Shown here in pieces: positions 43,048 through 50,549 of a DNA stretch of 64,000 nt (within the stretch, counting starts at the first letter, position 1; each line of letters opens with the position of its first letter). The DNA is from Chroococcidiopsis thermalis PCC 7203 (lineage in GTDB: Bacteria > Cyanobacteriota > Cyanobacteriia > Cyanobacteriales > Chroococcidiopsidaceae): NCBI RefSeq assembly GCF_000317125.1, contig NC_019695.1, positions 1,600,336-1,664,335 on the forward strand. The letters run 5' to 3'. The notes below the pieces were generated by a model. It saw nothing but the letters and a program-made list of their open reading frames with translations. It made no database searches and was not told the DNA's origin. The position numbers were made by a program, and so were the translations under genes.

Positions 43048-44313
43048 CTAACAAGGTTTGACGACTGTTACCGCGTAGGAATAGGGAGAAAGGTATTGTT
43101 GAGCAATTTGTTGGAGTTCGACGGAATCGAAGGATTTGATTTGCTGGGGATAAGTTGTGGCTAACTCGGGTTCGCCTAGAGTTTGATAGTAACCATACAA
43201 CCCTGCCAGTTGTTCTGGTGTTTCGGTGGAAAAAGCATAGTCGTTACACAGAACTCGCTGAGCGCGCGCGAGTTCTTCCGGGGCGATCGCAGTTGTCTGT
43301 AACTGTTCTAAATGGGCGCAAATTAATTCTTCTACTCTTTCTAAATGTTGCGGTTCTAACCAAACACTAATGGTAAATAAACTAGCATCTTGCAGTAGGG
43401 AAAACTGGCTGCTGATTGCTTGGACTAATTGTTTATCTTCCCTGAGAGTGCGGATTAAGCGGGAAGAACGTCCCGCGCCCAATATAACTGAAATCAGATC
43501 TAAACCATAAGCACTGCGCCATTGGTCGATACCTGGTGCGATCCAAGCCATAAGTAGCCGTGCTTGTTCCAGTCTTGGTAAATATAATTCCTGGCGGCGA
43601 ATTCCGGCTAGCAGGGGTTTTTTGACTACCTCTACAGGTGGTAATTCTACCCGTGATAAAAATCGGTCGAAACTGAGGTTGACGATTTCAATCGCTCGTT
43701 CTGTTTCGATTCCACCTGCGATCGCTACCGTCATATTTTCGGGTTGGTAATGAGCGCGATGAAAGCACCGCATTGCCTCTGGTGAGTGCTGCATTAACTC
43801 CAATTCCGTACCCAGAACCGATCGCCCGTAGGGATGCTGTTGGTAGATACTTTCACTCAGAGTTTGAAATCCAATCCAGTCTGGATCGTCGTAACAAGCA
43901 TGAATTTCTTCTAAGACAACTTCCCGTTCTCGATCGAATTCGTCTTCTGGAATAGCAGCATTTAACAACAATTCTGCTAAGTACGGCAGCGTATCTTCCC
44001 AGTAAGGAGCGGCAGTTGTTAAATAAAAGTGAGCGTAGTCGTGGCTAGTAGCAGCATTTGTCATTCCACCTCTGTTTTCCACGACGCGATCGAACACTCC
44101 TGGCGGGATCGTCTCCGTCCCTTTAAATATCATGTGTTCCAGAAAGTGAGCCATCCCGTACCATGCTTCCGGCTCTGCGATCGCACCTGCCCGCAACCAA
44201 ACATCTGTGACTACCACTGTAGTTGCAGGAAGGTATTGATGTATGAGAGTTAAACCAGAATCTAATTGAAGAATGGTCGGCGAGTGACTCGGTGCTATCA
44301 ATAGAGGCGACAA
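43048..44313 (-). CDS. M16-family zinc peptidase, catalytic subunit
   Basis: A 421-residue insulinase-family metallopeptidase. The inverted zinc motif HFLEH (GMAHFLEHMIFKGTE, about residues 56-60) and the downstream Glu (EREVVLEEIHACYDD) form the active site. The second half has the expected non-catalytic fold. Starts MSPLLIAPSHSPTILQLDSG without a signal peptide, so it acts in the cytosol or is exported by another route. Lies between the 6S RNA and its inactive paralogue; the two products probably form a heterodimer. Confidence 0.9.
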   Translation of the reverse strand: MSPLLIAPSHSPTILQLDSGLTLIHQYLPATTVVVTDVWLRAGAIAEPEAWYGMAHFLEHMIFKGTETIPPGVFDRVVENRGGMTNAATSHDYAHFYLTTAAPYWEDTLPYLAELLLNAAIPEDEFDREREVVLEEIHACYDDPDWIGFQTLSESIYQQHPYGRSVLGTELELMQHSPEAMRCFHRAHYQPENMTVAIAGGIETERAIEIVNLSFDRFLSRVELPPVEVVKKPLLAGIRRQELYLPRLEQARLLMAWIAPGIDQWRSAYGLDLISVILGAGRSSRLIRTLREDKQLVQAISSQFSLLQDASLFTISVWLEPQHLERVEELICAHLEQLQTTAIAPEELARAQRVLCNDYAFSTETPEQLAGLYGYYQTLGEPELATTYPQQIKSFDSVELQQIAQQYLSPYSYAVTVVKPC

Positions 44314-44407
44314 ACGCTTAAGCCCAAATTAAGACTACATTAAGTTTATTTATATTACTGTTAGCACAAATAATGAATTGCATAAATTGATACAAAAATT
44401 TATTGGT

Positions 44408-44504
44408 AATGGGTAATTGGTGAGTGGCTAGTGGAACTAGTGGAACTAGTGGCTGGACTCTTTTCTAGTCACCACTCACCAGTCACTAGTCACTGATAAC
44501 TGAC
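44408..44504. repeat. TGGCTAG / CTAGTCA heptamer repeats
   Basis: GGTAATTGGTGAGTGGCTAG, GGAACTAGTGGAACTAGTGG and CACCACTCACCAGTCACTAG / TCACTGATAACTGACC, downstream of the 6S terminator. Confidence 0.75.
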
Positions 44505-44543
44505 CAAAATCAAAAACTCCTTCAGCTATTAGCTAAAGGAGTT
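44505..44543 (-). terminator. 6S RNA terminator
   Basis: Minus-strand stem AACTCCTT/AAGGAGTT with an internal AGCT...AGCT pairing, followed by TTTTTGATTTT. Ends the 6S RNA precursor about 10 nt beyond the mature 3' end. Confidence 0.8.
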
Positions 44544-44550
44544 CATGCTT

Positions 44551-44735
44551 GTAAGTCCACCGCAACGCCGTCTTACCTCAGTTTTGACCTGGAAAATCCA
44601 GGTGGGAATCGATTAGCTGAACTTAAAGTTTCCGAGTACTTGCTCGGTCTACTGCCGTTAGCAATTTTGACTCCCTTAAATGTTTAAGCATAGATCAAAA
44701 ACATTATTGGCAGTCACCAACGCCGCAGTTGAACT
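44551..44735 (-). ncRNA. ssaA: 6S RNA (RNA polymerase regulator)
   Basis: Predicted 6S RNA of about 185 nt, the RNA that mimics an open promoter and binds housekeeping RNA polymerase. Evidence: the minus-strand transcript begins AGTTCAACTGCGGCG and ends near CGTTGCGGTGGAC-TTAC. These ends pair over about 13 bp, including G-U pairs, as the closing stem. The interior can form the long interrupted hairpin with an apical CCTGGATTTTCCAGG stem. A TATAAT box sits 7 nt before the predicted start and a T-tailed terminator follows. Location next to purK and length of about 185 nt match known cyanobacterial 6S genes. Ends are estimated, not mapped. Confidence 0.75.
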
Positions 44736-44741
44736 CCAACT

Positions 44742-44747
44742 ATTATA
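44742..44747 (-). promoter_or_regulatory. -10 box of the 6S RNA promoter
   Basis: Perfect TATAAT on the minus strand, 6-7 nt upstream of the predicted 6S start at 44735. A weak -35-like TTGTCG lies at 44763-44768 (15-bp spacing), directly next to the 9-bp repeat array. Confidence 0.6.
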
Positions 44748-44772
44748 ACTTTTTAGTGAGAATCGACAAGCA

Positions 44773-44946
44773 CGCGGGAGTCGGGAAGAGGGAAGAGGGA
44801 GTCGGGAAGAGGGGGACAAGGGGGACAAGGGAGACAAGGGAGACAAGGGGGACAAGGGGGACAAGGGGGACAAGGGGGACAAGGGGGACAAGGGGACAAG
44901 GGGGACAAGGGAGACAAGGGGGACAAGGGGGACAAGGGGGACAAGG
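44773..44946. repeat. Long 9-bp GGGGGACAA tandem array
   Basis: GGGAGTCGGGAAGAGG units, then about fifteen GGGGGACAA/GGGAGACAA nonamers in tandem, the longest such array in the window. The unit has no stop codon in any of six frames, which creates long open frames here that are not genes. Confidence 0.9.
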
Positions 44947-44949
44947 AAG

Positions 44950-45001
44950 CAACTACCAACTACCCATTACCCATTACCCATTACCCATTACCCATTACCC
45001 C
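44950..45001. repeat. 7-bp ATTACCC tandem array
   Basis: CAACTACC followed by six to seven tandem ATTACCC units, directly after the 9-bp array and before the purK stop: the standard order of the composite module. Confidence 0.9.
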
Positions 45002-45013
45002 ACTTACCACTGG

Positions 45014-46186
45014 TCACTGATAACTGCTGACTGAATACCAAATGGATTCAATCTGTTGGGCGATCGCCTCTGCTTTGTGACGGTTGCGATCGTCTAATAA
45101 TACGGTGACGTGTCCTAGCTTGCGTCCTGGGCGAGATGCAGTTTTGCCGTACCAGCGAAGGTATGCTTGAGGAATTTGGGCGATTTGTTGGCGTTGGGCG
45201 AGATAGTCGCGCCCAGAAGCAGTTTCATAGCCTAATAAATTTACCATCAACGCCCCAGCACTACGGAGGGTAGGATTTCCCAATGGTAAGCCGCAGATAG
45301 CGCGAAGATGTTGTTCAAATTGCGAGACTTCACAAGCATCTAGGGTAAAATGTCCAGAATTATGCGTGCGGGGAGCAATTTCATTGACCAATACCTTACC
45401 TTCTGAGGTGAGGAATAATTCGATCCCAAATATACCAACAGCTTGTAGACTTTCTAAAAACGTGCGGGCGATCGCTTCGATGTCTTGAACTAATTCTGCA
45501 CTAAGATCCGCAGGGGCAAATACCCGCCGACAAACTTGCTCTTGCTGCTGCGTCTCGACAATGGGATAAATTGCTATCTCACCTGTAACGGAACGAGCGG
45601 CGATAACTGCCAATTCGCGATCGAAAGGGATAAATTCTTCTAATAGATACTGAGACTGTTTCTCTGGATGTCGAGATGCAGATAGTTTTTCTTGTAAAGT
45701 CTCCGCATCCTTAATAATAAAAGTCCCTTGTCCGTCATATCCGTGACGACGAGCTTTGAGTACGACAGGAAACTTTTGTAGGAGAGCATAGCTATGCTCC
45801 CCTACATTTGATTCTTCTAAAGCGATAAACTTGGGAACAGGTAAACCAATTTGCTGTAAATAGCAGCGTTGCTCGTATTTATCGAGAATGTGAGATAAGA
45901 CATTTAGCCCAGGACGAAAGCAGGCTCCTTGCTCGACTAAAGTTGATAAAGCGGTTATGTTGACGAATTCATTTTCAAAAGTCACGATCTCGCAATCTTC
46001 AGCTAGGACTTTTGTTGCTTCGGCATCGTCGATCGCGGCGATAATTGTTTCTGTGGCGATCGCTACTGCTGGATCGCTCTTATTTGGTGTTTGTACTACC
46101 AGTTCGATCCCTAACTTCTTGGCTCCATCAGCCATCATCCAGGCTAACTGTCCGCCACCAATAACACCGACACGCTTCATTGACAC
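45014..46186 (-). CDS. purK: 5-(carboxyamino)imidazole ribonucleotide synthase PurK
   Basis: ATP-grasp enzyme of purine synthesis that carboxylates AIR to N5-CAIR. The 390-residue product begins [20 protein letters not shown], contains the ATP-grasp segment [54 protein letters not shown] and the C-terminal [18 protein letters not shown]. The start overlaps the end of the pentapeptide-repeat gene by 10 bp, so the two are cotranscribed. The last residues fall at the edge of a repeat tract. Confidence 0.94.
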   Translation of the reverse strand: MSMKRVGVIGGGQLAWMMADGAKKLGIELVVQTPNKSDPAVAIATETIIAAIDDAEATKVLAEDCEIVTFENEFVNITALSTLVEQGACFRPGLNVLSHILDKYEQRCYLQQIGLPVPKFIALEESNVGEHSYALLQKFPVVLKARRHGYDGQGTFIIKDAETLQEKLSASRHPEKQSQYLLEEFIPFDRELAVIAARSVTGEIAIYPIVETQQQEQVCRRVFAPADLSAELVQDIEAIARTFLESLQAVGIFGIELFLTSEGKVLVNEIAPRTHNSGHFTLDACEVSQFEQHLRAICGLPLGNPTLRSAGALMVNLLGYETASGRDYLAQRQQIAQIPQAYLRWYGKTASRPGRKLGHVTVLLDDRNRHKAEAIAQQIESIWYSVSSYQ

Positions 46187-46674
46187 CCCAAAGATTCGCG
46201 AGTTGCAATACCTGTTTTTGAGTTAATTCCACTTGCTCGTTGGCACAATTCTTTCACCTGCGCCCCGTCTAAAATCGCGTCGCTAAAATCTGCACCTGTA
46301 ATATCAACACCAGTAAAGATAGTACGGAGTAAAAGGGCTTCTTGCAATACAGCATCGCTCAGATCGGCTCCAGTCATTTTTACCTGGTCGACCATAGCAA
46401 TACTCAAATCTGCACCGTGCAAGTTTGCCTGTGTCATCACTGAAGCACTCATAATTGCCCCGCGCAAGTCAGCATCAGTAAAATTAACCTGCTCCATATT
46501 GGCATTAGAAAACTCTGCGGCTCTTAAAATTTGTCTCGAAAAGTCTTTACCTGTCAGCTCTGCATTGCTGTAGGAGAGCGGTGGCGGATAATCTAAAGCT
46601 TGGGCAGGTAAAGCCCAAATCACGAATAGAGCGATCGCGATACATAATCCTGCCAGTTGCCGCAAAAATACCAT
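46177..46674 (-). CDS. Exported pentapeptide-repeat protein
   Basis: A 165-residue protein with A(D/N)LXX repeats forming a right-handed quadrilateral beta-helix. The ATG at 46674 gives a clean signal peptide ([20 protein letters not shown] ... ALPAQA); a start 81 bp earlier would hide it behind an unlikely leader. Repeats run about residues 45-140 (for example [35 protein letters not shown]). It should act in the periplasm or thylakoid lumen; cyanobacterial genomes have many, mostly of unknown function. It overlaps purK by 10 bp. Confidence 0.85.
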   Translation of the reverse strand: MVFLRQLAGLCIAIALFVIWALPAQALDYPPPLSYSNAELTGKDFSRQILRAAEFSNANMEQVNFTDADLRGAIMSASVMTQANLHGADLSIAMVDQVKMTGADLSDAVLQEALLLRTIFTGVDITGADFSDAILDGAQVKELCQRASGINSKTGIATRESLGCQ

Positions 46675-46884
46675 GTGAGATCTCAATGCTACTCTTTTCA
46701 GCTTATCGCATTCACTCTGAAAGACAGAGGGTAGAGAACAGAGGGCAGAAGCCACAACCCATACTCTCCAGCCAATTGCCTAACATTAGCAGCTAGAGAG
46801 TGGCAGATTTATAACAGACAAACACCACTGTGGTATGTATTAAATAAGGAAGAATATCATCTTGTCATTTCAGTAGAAACTACC

Positions 46885-47238
46885 ATGATACATTTCCTGT
46901 TGACTTGGCTCGTGACCGCAGTTTCCTTACTAATTACGGCAAACATTGTCAATGGCTTTATAGTCACGAACTTTACCGCAGCTTTAATTGCAGCAGTTGT
47001 TATTGGTTTAGTTAATGCTGTCATCAGACCGATTTTGATCGTGTTAACTCTACCACTCACAATCTTGACTTTAGGATTATTTCTATTTGTCGTCAATGGG
47101 ATAAGCATTTGGATTGCCAGCGTTTTGTCACCTGGTTTTACTGTCGCGGGATTGTTACCAGGTTTGCTAGGCTCAATTGTATTGACGTTAGTTGCAGGCA
47201 TTATTAATTTTGTAGTTGAGCGAGTTGTCCAGAGCTAG
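46885..47238 (+). CDS. Phage holin family 4 (four-helix) membrane protein
   Basis: A 117-residue protein with four hydrophobic helices (IHFLLTWLVTAVSLLITANI; AALIAAVVIGLVNAVIRPIL; LTLPLTILTLGLFLFVVNGI; AGLLPGLLGSIVLTLVAGII). The pattern NAVIRPIL...LPLTILTLGLF is that of the Phage_holin_4_2 family, widespread in bacterial chromosomes and not tied to prophages. No phage gene is nearby. Function unknown. Confidence 0.8.
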   Translation: MIHFLLTWLVTAVSLLITANIVNGFIVTNFTAALIAAVVIGLVNAVIRPILIVLTLPLTILTLGLFLFVVNGISIWIASVLSPGFTVAGLLPGLLGSIVLTLVAGIINFVVERVVQS

Positions 47239-47361
47239 ATTGCAGAATTTTGAAGTAAAAAACTGAGAATCATCGCTCGAATAACTTCCTTCAAAATTGC
47301 TCTCAAATACAAGAAAAATCTCCAGCATTATACAGATATTTTCGCATTGAAGTTTGAAACT

Positions 47362-48153
47362 TTAGTTACTCAATTTACCTGAAACCCTGAGAATTTTCCT
47401 ACATGCCTCACAAAATCCTTGTCCTTCACTTGCTTTTGTAATATAAGCAGGCTGGTAGCTTAAATGATTTGCATACTCAAGCGCATTTGCAACTCCGACA
47501 GAAAAGGGAAAATACTGAGGATTAAATAAACTCTCATCGTTAGGACTATCACCAACAGTTAACACCTGTTCTGGCAGACATTGAAAGTAATCTTGTAAAA
47601 CCTGCATTAAGCCAGTTGCTTTATCTTGATTGAGTGGCTTAATATGACATTGAACGTTGCTGTAAGTAAAGCCCAAACCTAATTCCTGACAAAGACTACT
47701 GAGTCGCTCTAATTGTTCTGCACTTAATCCTCGTACATCAAAAGTCCAATCAGTAATCCGAAAGCAATTGTCGCTGGACTCGCAAATTTGAGGAAAAGAT
47801 TGTTGGAGTTTTTGAAAAACTGCTGCTAATTCTTGTCGATGTTCTAATCTATTAGAAATGGATGTAAGCGCGATTGCCTCTTCATTTTTCGCTGGATAAA
47901 ACAAACCGCCATTTTCCGCGATCGCTCCAGCAATTGGTAAATAATTGACTAATCCACTCACCCATCCAGCCGAACGTCCAGTCACAATCAAAACTTGGAG
48001 ATCCGATACAGCCAACTTTTCAAACATCAGCAATAAATCTGACGTAAACTTCCCTTTTTGCGTCAGAGTTCCATCCATATCAGTAGCAATTATTTTAATA
48101 TTTCTGAGAAAATTGCTATCGATTTGTTCGAGCGGAGTAAATCTCATAATCAA
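47362..48153 (-). CDS. HAD-IIB family phosphatase
   Basis: A 263-residue HAD-superfamily hydrolase of subclass IIB (Cof/sucrose-phosphatase/mannosylglycerate-phosphatase-like). Motif I DMDGTLTQKG, motif II VLIVTGRSAGW, the C2 cap in about residues 85-185, motif III Lys in LNQDKATGL and motif IV LTVGDSPNDESLF. Substrate unknown, but sugar-phosphate phosphatases for compatible solutes belong to this group. Start preceded on the minus strand by an AT-rich region. Confidence 0.82.
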   Translation of the reverse strand: MIMRFTPLEQIDSNFLRNIKIIATDMDGTLTQKGKFTSDLLLMFEKLAVSDLQVLIVTGRSAGWVSGLVNYLPIAGAIAENGGLFYPAKNEEAIALTSISNRLEHRQELAAVFQKLQQSFPQICESSDNCFRITDWTFDVRGLSAEQLERLSSLCQELGLGFTYSNVQCHIKPLNQDKATGLMQVLQDYFQCLPEQVLTVGDSPNDESLFNPQYFPFSVGVANALEYANHLSYQPAYITKASEGQGFCEACRKILRVSGKLSN

Positions 48154-48253
48154 CCAATATTTTAAACATCTTAGTATTCTAAAAAATCGTCATTTAAAAA
48201 CACATAAACCCTCTTCTTAACTTCTCTTAACCTTAACTTTCTCCACAAAAACA

Positions 48254-48282
48254 CTTCGCGTCTTTGCGGCTTTGCGCGACAT
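48254..48282. repeat. Dispersed CTTCGCGTCTTTGCGGCTTT repeat
   Basis: ACTTCGCGTCTTTGCGGCTT followed by TGCGCGAC: the reverse-complement copy of the element at 19689-19717. Confidence 0.6.
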
Positions 48283-48383
48283 AAAAATCTTTTTCTTGAC
48301 TCATTCGCGAATTCTGCCAACAGAGGGAGGTAATAAAACACGAATAGCCAAGTAATAGATACTAGTGATAGTTTACTTTCGGT

Positions 48384-49190
48384 ATGGCTCCAATAGCACT
48401 GATTACAGGCGCATCCCAAGGAATCGGCGAAGCAACTGCTTTGCTTTTTGCCAGCAAAGGTTACGATCTCGTGCTGGCTGCGCGACATAGAGATCGCCTC
48501 GCGGTTGTAGCAGAGGATATCCAAAAACTAGATCGCCAAGCCTTGGTAGTCCCTACAGATGTTAGAGATCCAGACCAAGTAAAAAATCTGATCGACAAAG
48601 CACTAGAACATTATGGCGCGATTGATGTCCTGATCAACAATGCCGGAATATACGTCTCAGGTCCGGTAGAAAGCTTTTCCCTAGAAGAGTGGCATCATAC
48701 AATCGATACCAACCTCTGCGGCTACGTTCATACAATCCACAGCGTTTTACCGCACATGCTGGCACGCAGACAAGGCGCGATCGTCAATATCAGTTCGATT
48801 GGGGGTAAAGTACCAATTCCTTACCTAGCTCCCTACACTGCCACTAAATTCGGCATTGCTGGCATGACAGCAGCCATGCATTCAGAACTTAAGCCTAAAG
48901 GAATTCACGTCTGCGGCATTTATCCCAACATTATTAAAACCAGTTTTACAGAACGGGCAATTTTTACCGGTCATGATGAAGCAGATGCCCAATCGCGCCG
49001 ACAACAGTTAGAAGAAATACTACATACCCCTTTTGTGGAAAAGCCGGAAGATGTAGCGAAAGCAATTTGGGATGGAGTTAAACACCAAAGGGCTGAAGTC
49101 GTGGTTGGTTCTGCAAATTTCGCTCAAGCTGCATATAATGTGTTCCCTGGGTTCGTGCAATGGTTGTCTCGGCAAACATTTAAAAGGTAG
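48384..49190 (+). CDS. Short-chain dehydrogenase/reductase
   Basis: Classical SDR, 268 residues. Cofactor loop TGASQGIGEATA, VLAARHRDRL (Arg indicating NADPH), NNAGIY, catalytic Ser in NISSIGGK and YTATK (APYTATKFGIAGM). C-terminal part carries YNVFPGFVQWLSR. Substrate not predictable. ATG 48384; upstream region contains the dispersed TTTGCG repeat. Followed by a tandem repeat element. Confidence 0.87.
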   Translation: MAPIALITGASQGIGEATALLFASKGYDLVLAARHRDRLAVVAEDIQKLDRQALVVPTDVRDPDQVKNLIDKALEHYGAIDVLINNAGIYVSGPVESFSLEEWHHTIDTNLCGYVHTIHSVLPHMLARRQGAIVNISSIGGKVPIPYLAPYTATKFGIAGMTAAMHSELKPKGIHVCGIYPNIIKTSFTERAIFTGHDEADAQSRRQQLEEILHTPFVEKPEDVAKAIWDGVKHQRAEVVVGSANFAQAAYNVFPGFVQWLSRQTFKR

Positions 49191-49194
49191 GTCA

Positions 49195-49331
49195 TAGGGG
49201 CGGGTTTTGACCGACAATTTAGGAAGAAGGTCAATCTCTCAGCTAAACCCGCCCGTATAGTCGTAGGGGCAGGTTTTGAGCCAAAATCTCTAGAGAGGGC
49301 TGTCAATCTATCTGCTATACCTGCCCGTACA
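49195..49331. repeat. Two tandem copies of a GGGGCGGGTTTTGA...AAACCCGCCC element
   Basis: Copy 1 is 49195-49259 (GGGGCGGGTTTTGACCGACA ... CTAAACCCGCCCGTA), copy 2 about 49263-49331 (GTAGGGGCAGGTTTTGAGCC ... TATACCTGCCCGTAC). Each has complementary ends that can form a long-loop hairpin. Related elements are at 50413-50477 and 55889-55954. Confidence 0.75.
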
Positions 49332-49342
49332 CAAATCTGAAG

Positions 49343-50380
49343 TTATTTTTCTTTCATTTTCTGCTTGAAAAATTCATACATTTCTGGCAATCGCTTGTAA
49401 ATAGCCGAGTTTTTGAGATAGATTTTGTGGGGAACAGCAGGATAACCAGAAACAATATCTTTCGGTTTAACGTTGTGATAAATTCCGGTTTTAGCCGAAG
49501 CGATCGCCCCATTTCCCATTTTGACTTCATTGGCAATTCCCACTTGTCCGCCGAGAATCACGCCATTTCCAAGTTCCACTCCTCCCGCTAAACCAACTTG
49601 CGCCGCCATCGCACAGTTAGCACCAATTTTGCAACCGTGACCGATGTGTACCAGATTATCGAGTTTGGTATTGCGACCGATGCGGGTTTCTCCTACAGCA
49701 GGACGATCGATCGTGCTATTACATCCTACTTCTACGCCCTCTTCTAGCACCACAAAGCCAGACTGTTCCATTTTGAACCAACCAGTTGCCGTAGGCACGA
49801 AGCCAAACCCTTCTGCACCAATGACAACGCCGCTATGGATCGTGCAATCAGCGCCGATCCGACTGCGTTCTTGGATTGTACAGTTAGCGTGTAACACCGT
49901 GCGATCGCCAATTTCTACATCTGGATAAATCACGACATTAGGATGAATACAAACGCGATCGCCAATTTTTCCACCAGCTTCGATCGCAACATGCGCCCCA
50001 ATTGCTACATCCGCACCTAACTGTACCGAAGGATGAATCACAGCCGTAGGATGAATCGCTGGTTTGGGACGATAGGGTTGATAGAACAATGCCAGCGTCT
50101 GAGCAAACATCAATCTGGGTTGAGACGTGGAGATCCACGCAATTCCCCGGTGTTGCGCTTGTTCCTTTAAAGTTTCATCTTGAGGCAAAATCAAGGCGCT
50201 AGCGCCAGTTTCATGAATGTAAGCAGCAAATTTGTCTCCATCAATGTAGCTGATATTTCCAGCCGTTGCTCGATCGACTGCGGCTACACCCGTAATTTCT
50301 GGATCGCAGTCTGGGTTAGCAGCAAGGCTGTTATTGCTAGCCGCCTCACCCAATTTGCTGACAATTTCGCTAAATTTCAT
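49343..50380 (-). CDS. lpxD: UDP-3-O-(3-hydroxyacyl)glucosamine N-acyltransferase LpxD
   Basis: Third step of lipid A synthesis, acyl-ACP dependent, cytosolic. The 345-residue product has the N-terminal uridine-binding domain (about 1-105), a hexapeptide-repeat left-handed beta-helix (about 105-300; VQLGADVAIGAHVAIEAGGK) and a helical C-terminus (PEMYEFFKQKMKEK). The catalytic His lies in NLVHIGHGCKIG. Length matches the family. Its ATG faces a GGGCGAG-type repeat. Confirms that this organism makes lipid A-type LPS. Confidence 0.94.
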   Translation of the reverse strand: MKFSEIVSKLGEAASNNSLAANPDCDPEITGVAAVDRATAGNISYIDGDKFAAYIHETGASALILPQDETLKEQAQHRGIAWISTSQPRLMFAQTLALFYQPYRPKPAIHPTAVIHPSVQLGADVAIGAHVAIEAGGKIGDRVCIHPNVVIYPDVEIGDRTVLHANCTIQERSRIGADCTIHSGVVIGAEGFGFVPTATGWFKMEQSGFVVLEEGVEVGCNSTIDRPAVGETRIGRNTKLDNLVHIGHGCKIGANCAMAAQVGLAGGVELGNGVILGGQVGIANEVKMGNGAIASAKTGIYHNVKPKDIVSGYPAVPHKIYLKNSAIYKRLPEMYEFFKQKMKEK

Positions 50381-50412
50381 GTTCGCTTCATCCTCAGAAC
50401 GCTTGCACGGCT

Positions 50413-50477
50413 CGTTAGGGCGAGTTTACCTGAAATTCGTGTCAAGAGCCGATTTTTTTGGTGAACTCGCCCCTACA
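50413..50477. repeat. GTTAGGGCGAGTTTACC...GGTGAACTCGCCCCTAC element
   Basis: Ends TTAGGGCGAGTTTACCTGAA and TTGGTGAACTCGCCCCTACA are complementary; the element lies between lpxD and the BaiN-like gene and belongs to the same type as 49195-49331. Confidence 0.65.
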
Positions 50478-50549
50478 TTTAATGCAATTACTGCGGTTCA
50501 TGCAAGAAGTTTCATCATCAATCCTAATCAGAGAATAGCGAGTACTGAA

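Larger units (their letters stand above)
44314..45013. other. Intergenic region holding 6S RNA and a long repeat array
   Basis: 700 bp between purK and the M16 peptidase gene. From right to left on the minus strand: 7-bp and 9-bp repeat blocks, 6S RNA promoter, 6S RNA, its terminator, then AGTGGCT/TAGTCAC heptamers (44408-44505). No protein-coding gene. Confidence 0.7.

Noticed and set aside
44773-45001. Possible CRISPR array
   Set aside because: The repeats are 7-9 bp, contiguous and without spacers, and no cas gene is in the window.
44676-45034. Several overlapping open frames of 68-101 codons on both strands (GTRGTR, PPCPPC, LSPLSP peptides)
   Set aside because: They are translations of the 9-bp GGGGGACAA array, which has no stop codon in any frame. 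No RBS, no family and simultaneous opening of many frames show an artefact.
46885-47238. Prophage because of a holin-family protein
   Set aside because: The Phage_holin_4_2 family is a common chromosomal membrane-protein family and no other phage gene, integrase or att site is nearby.
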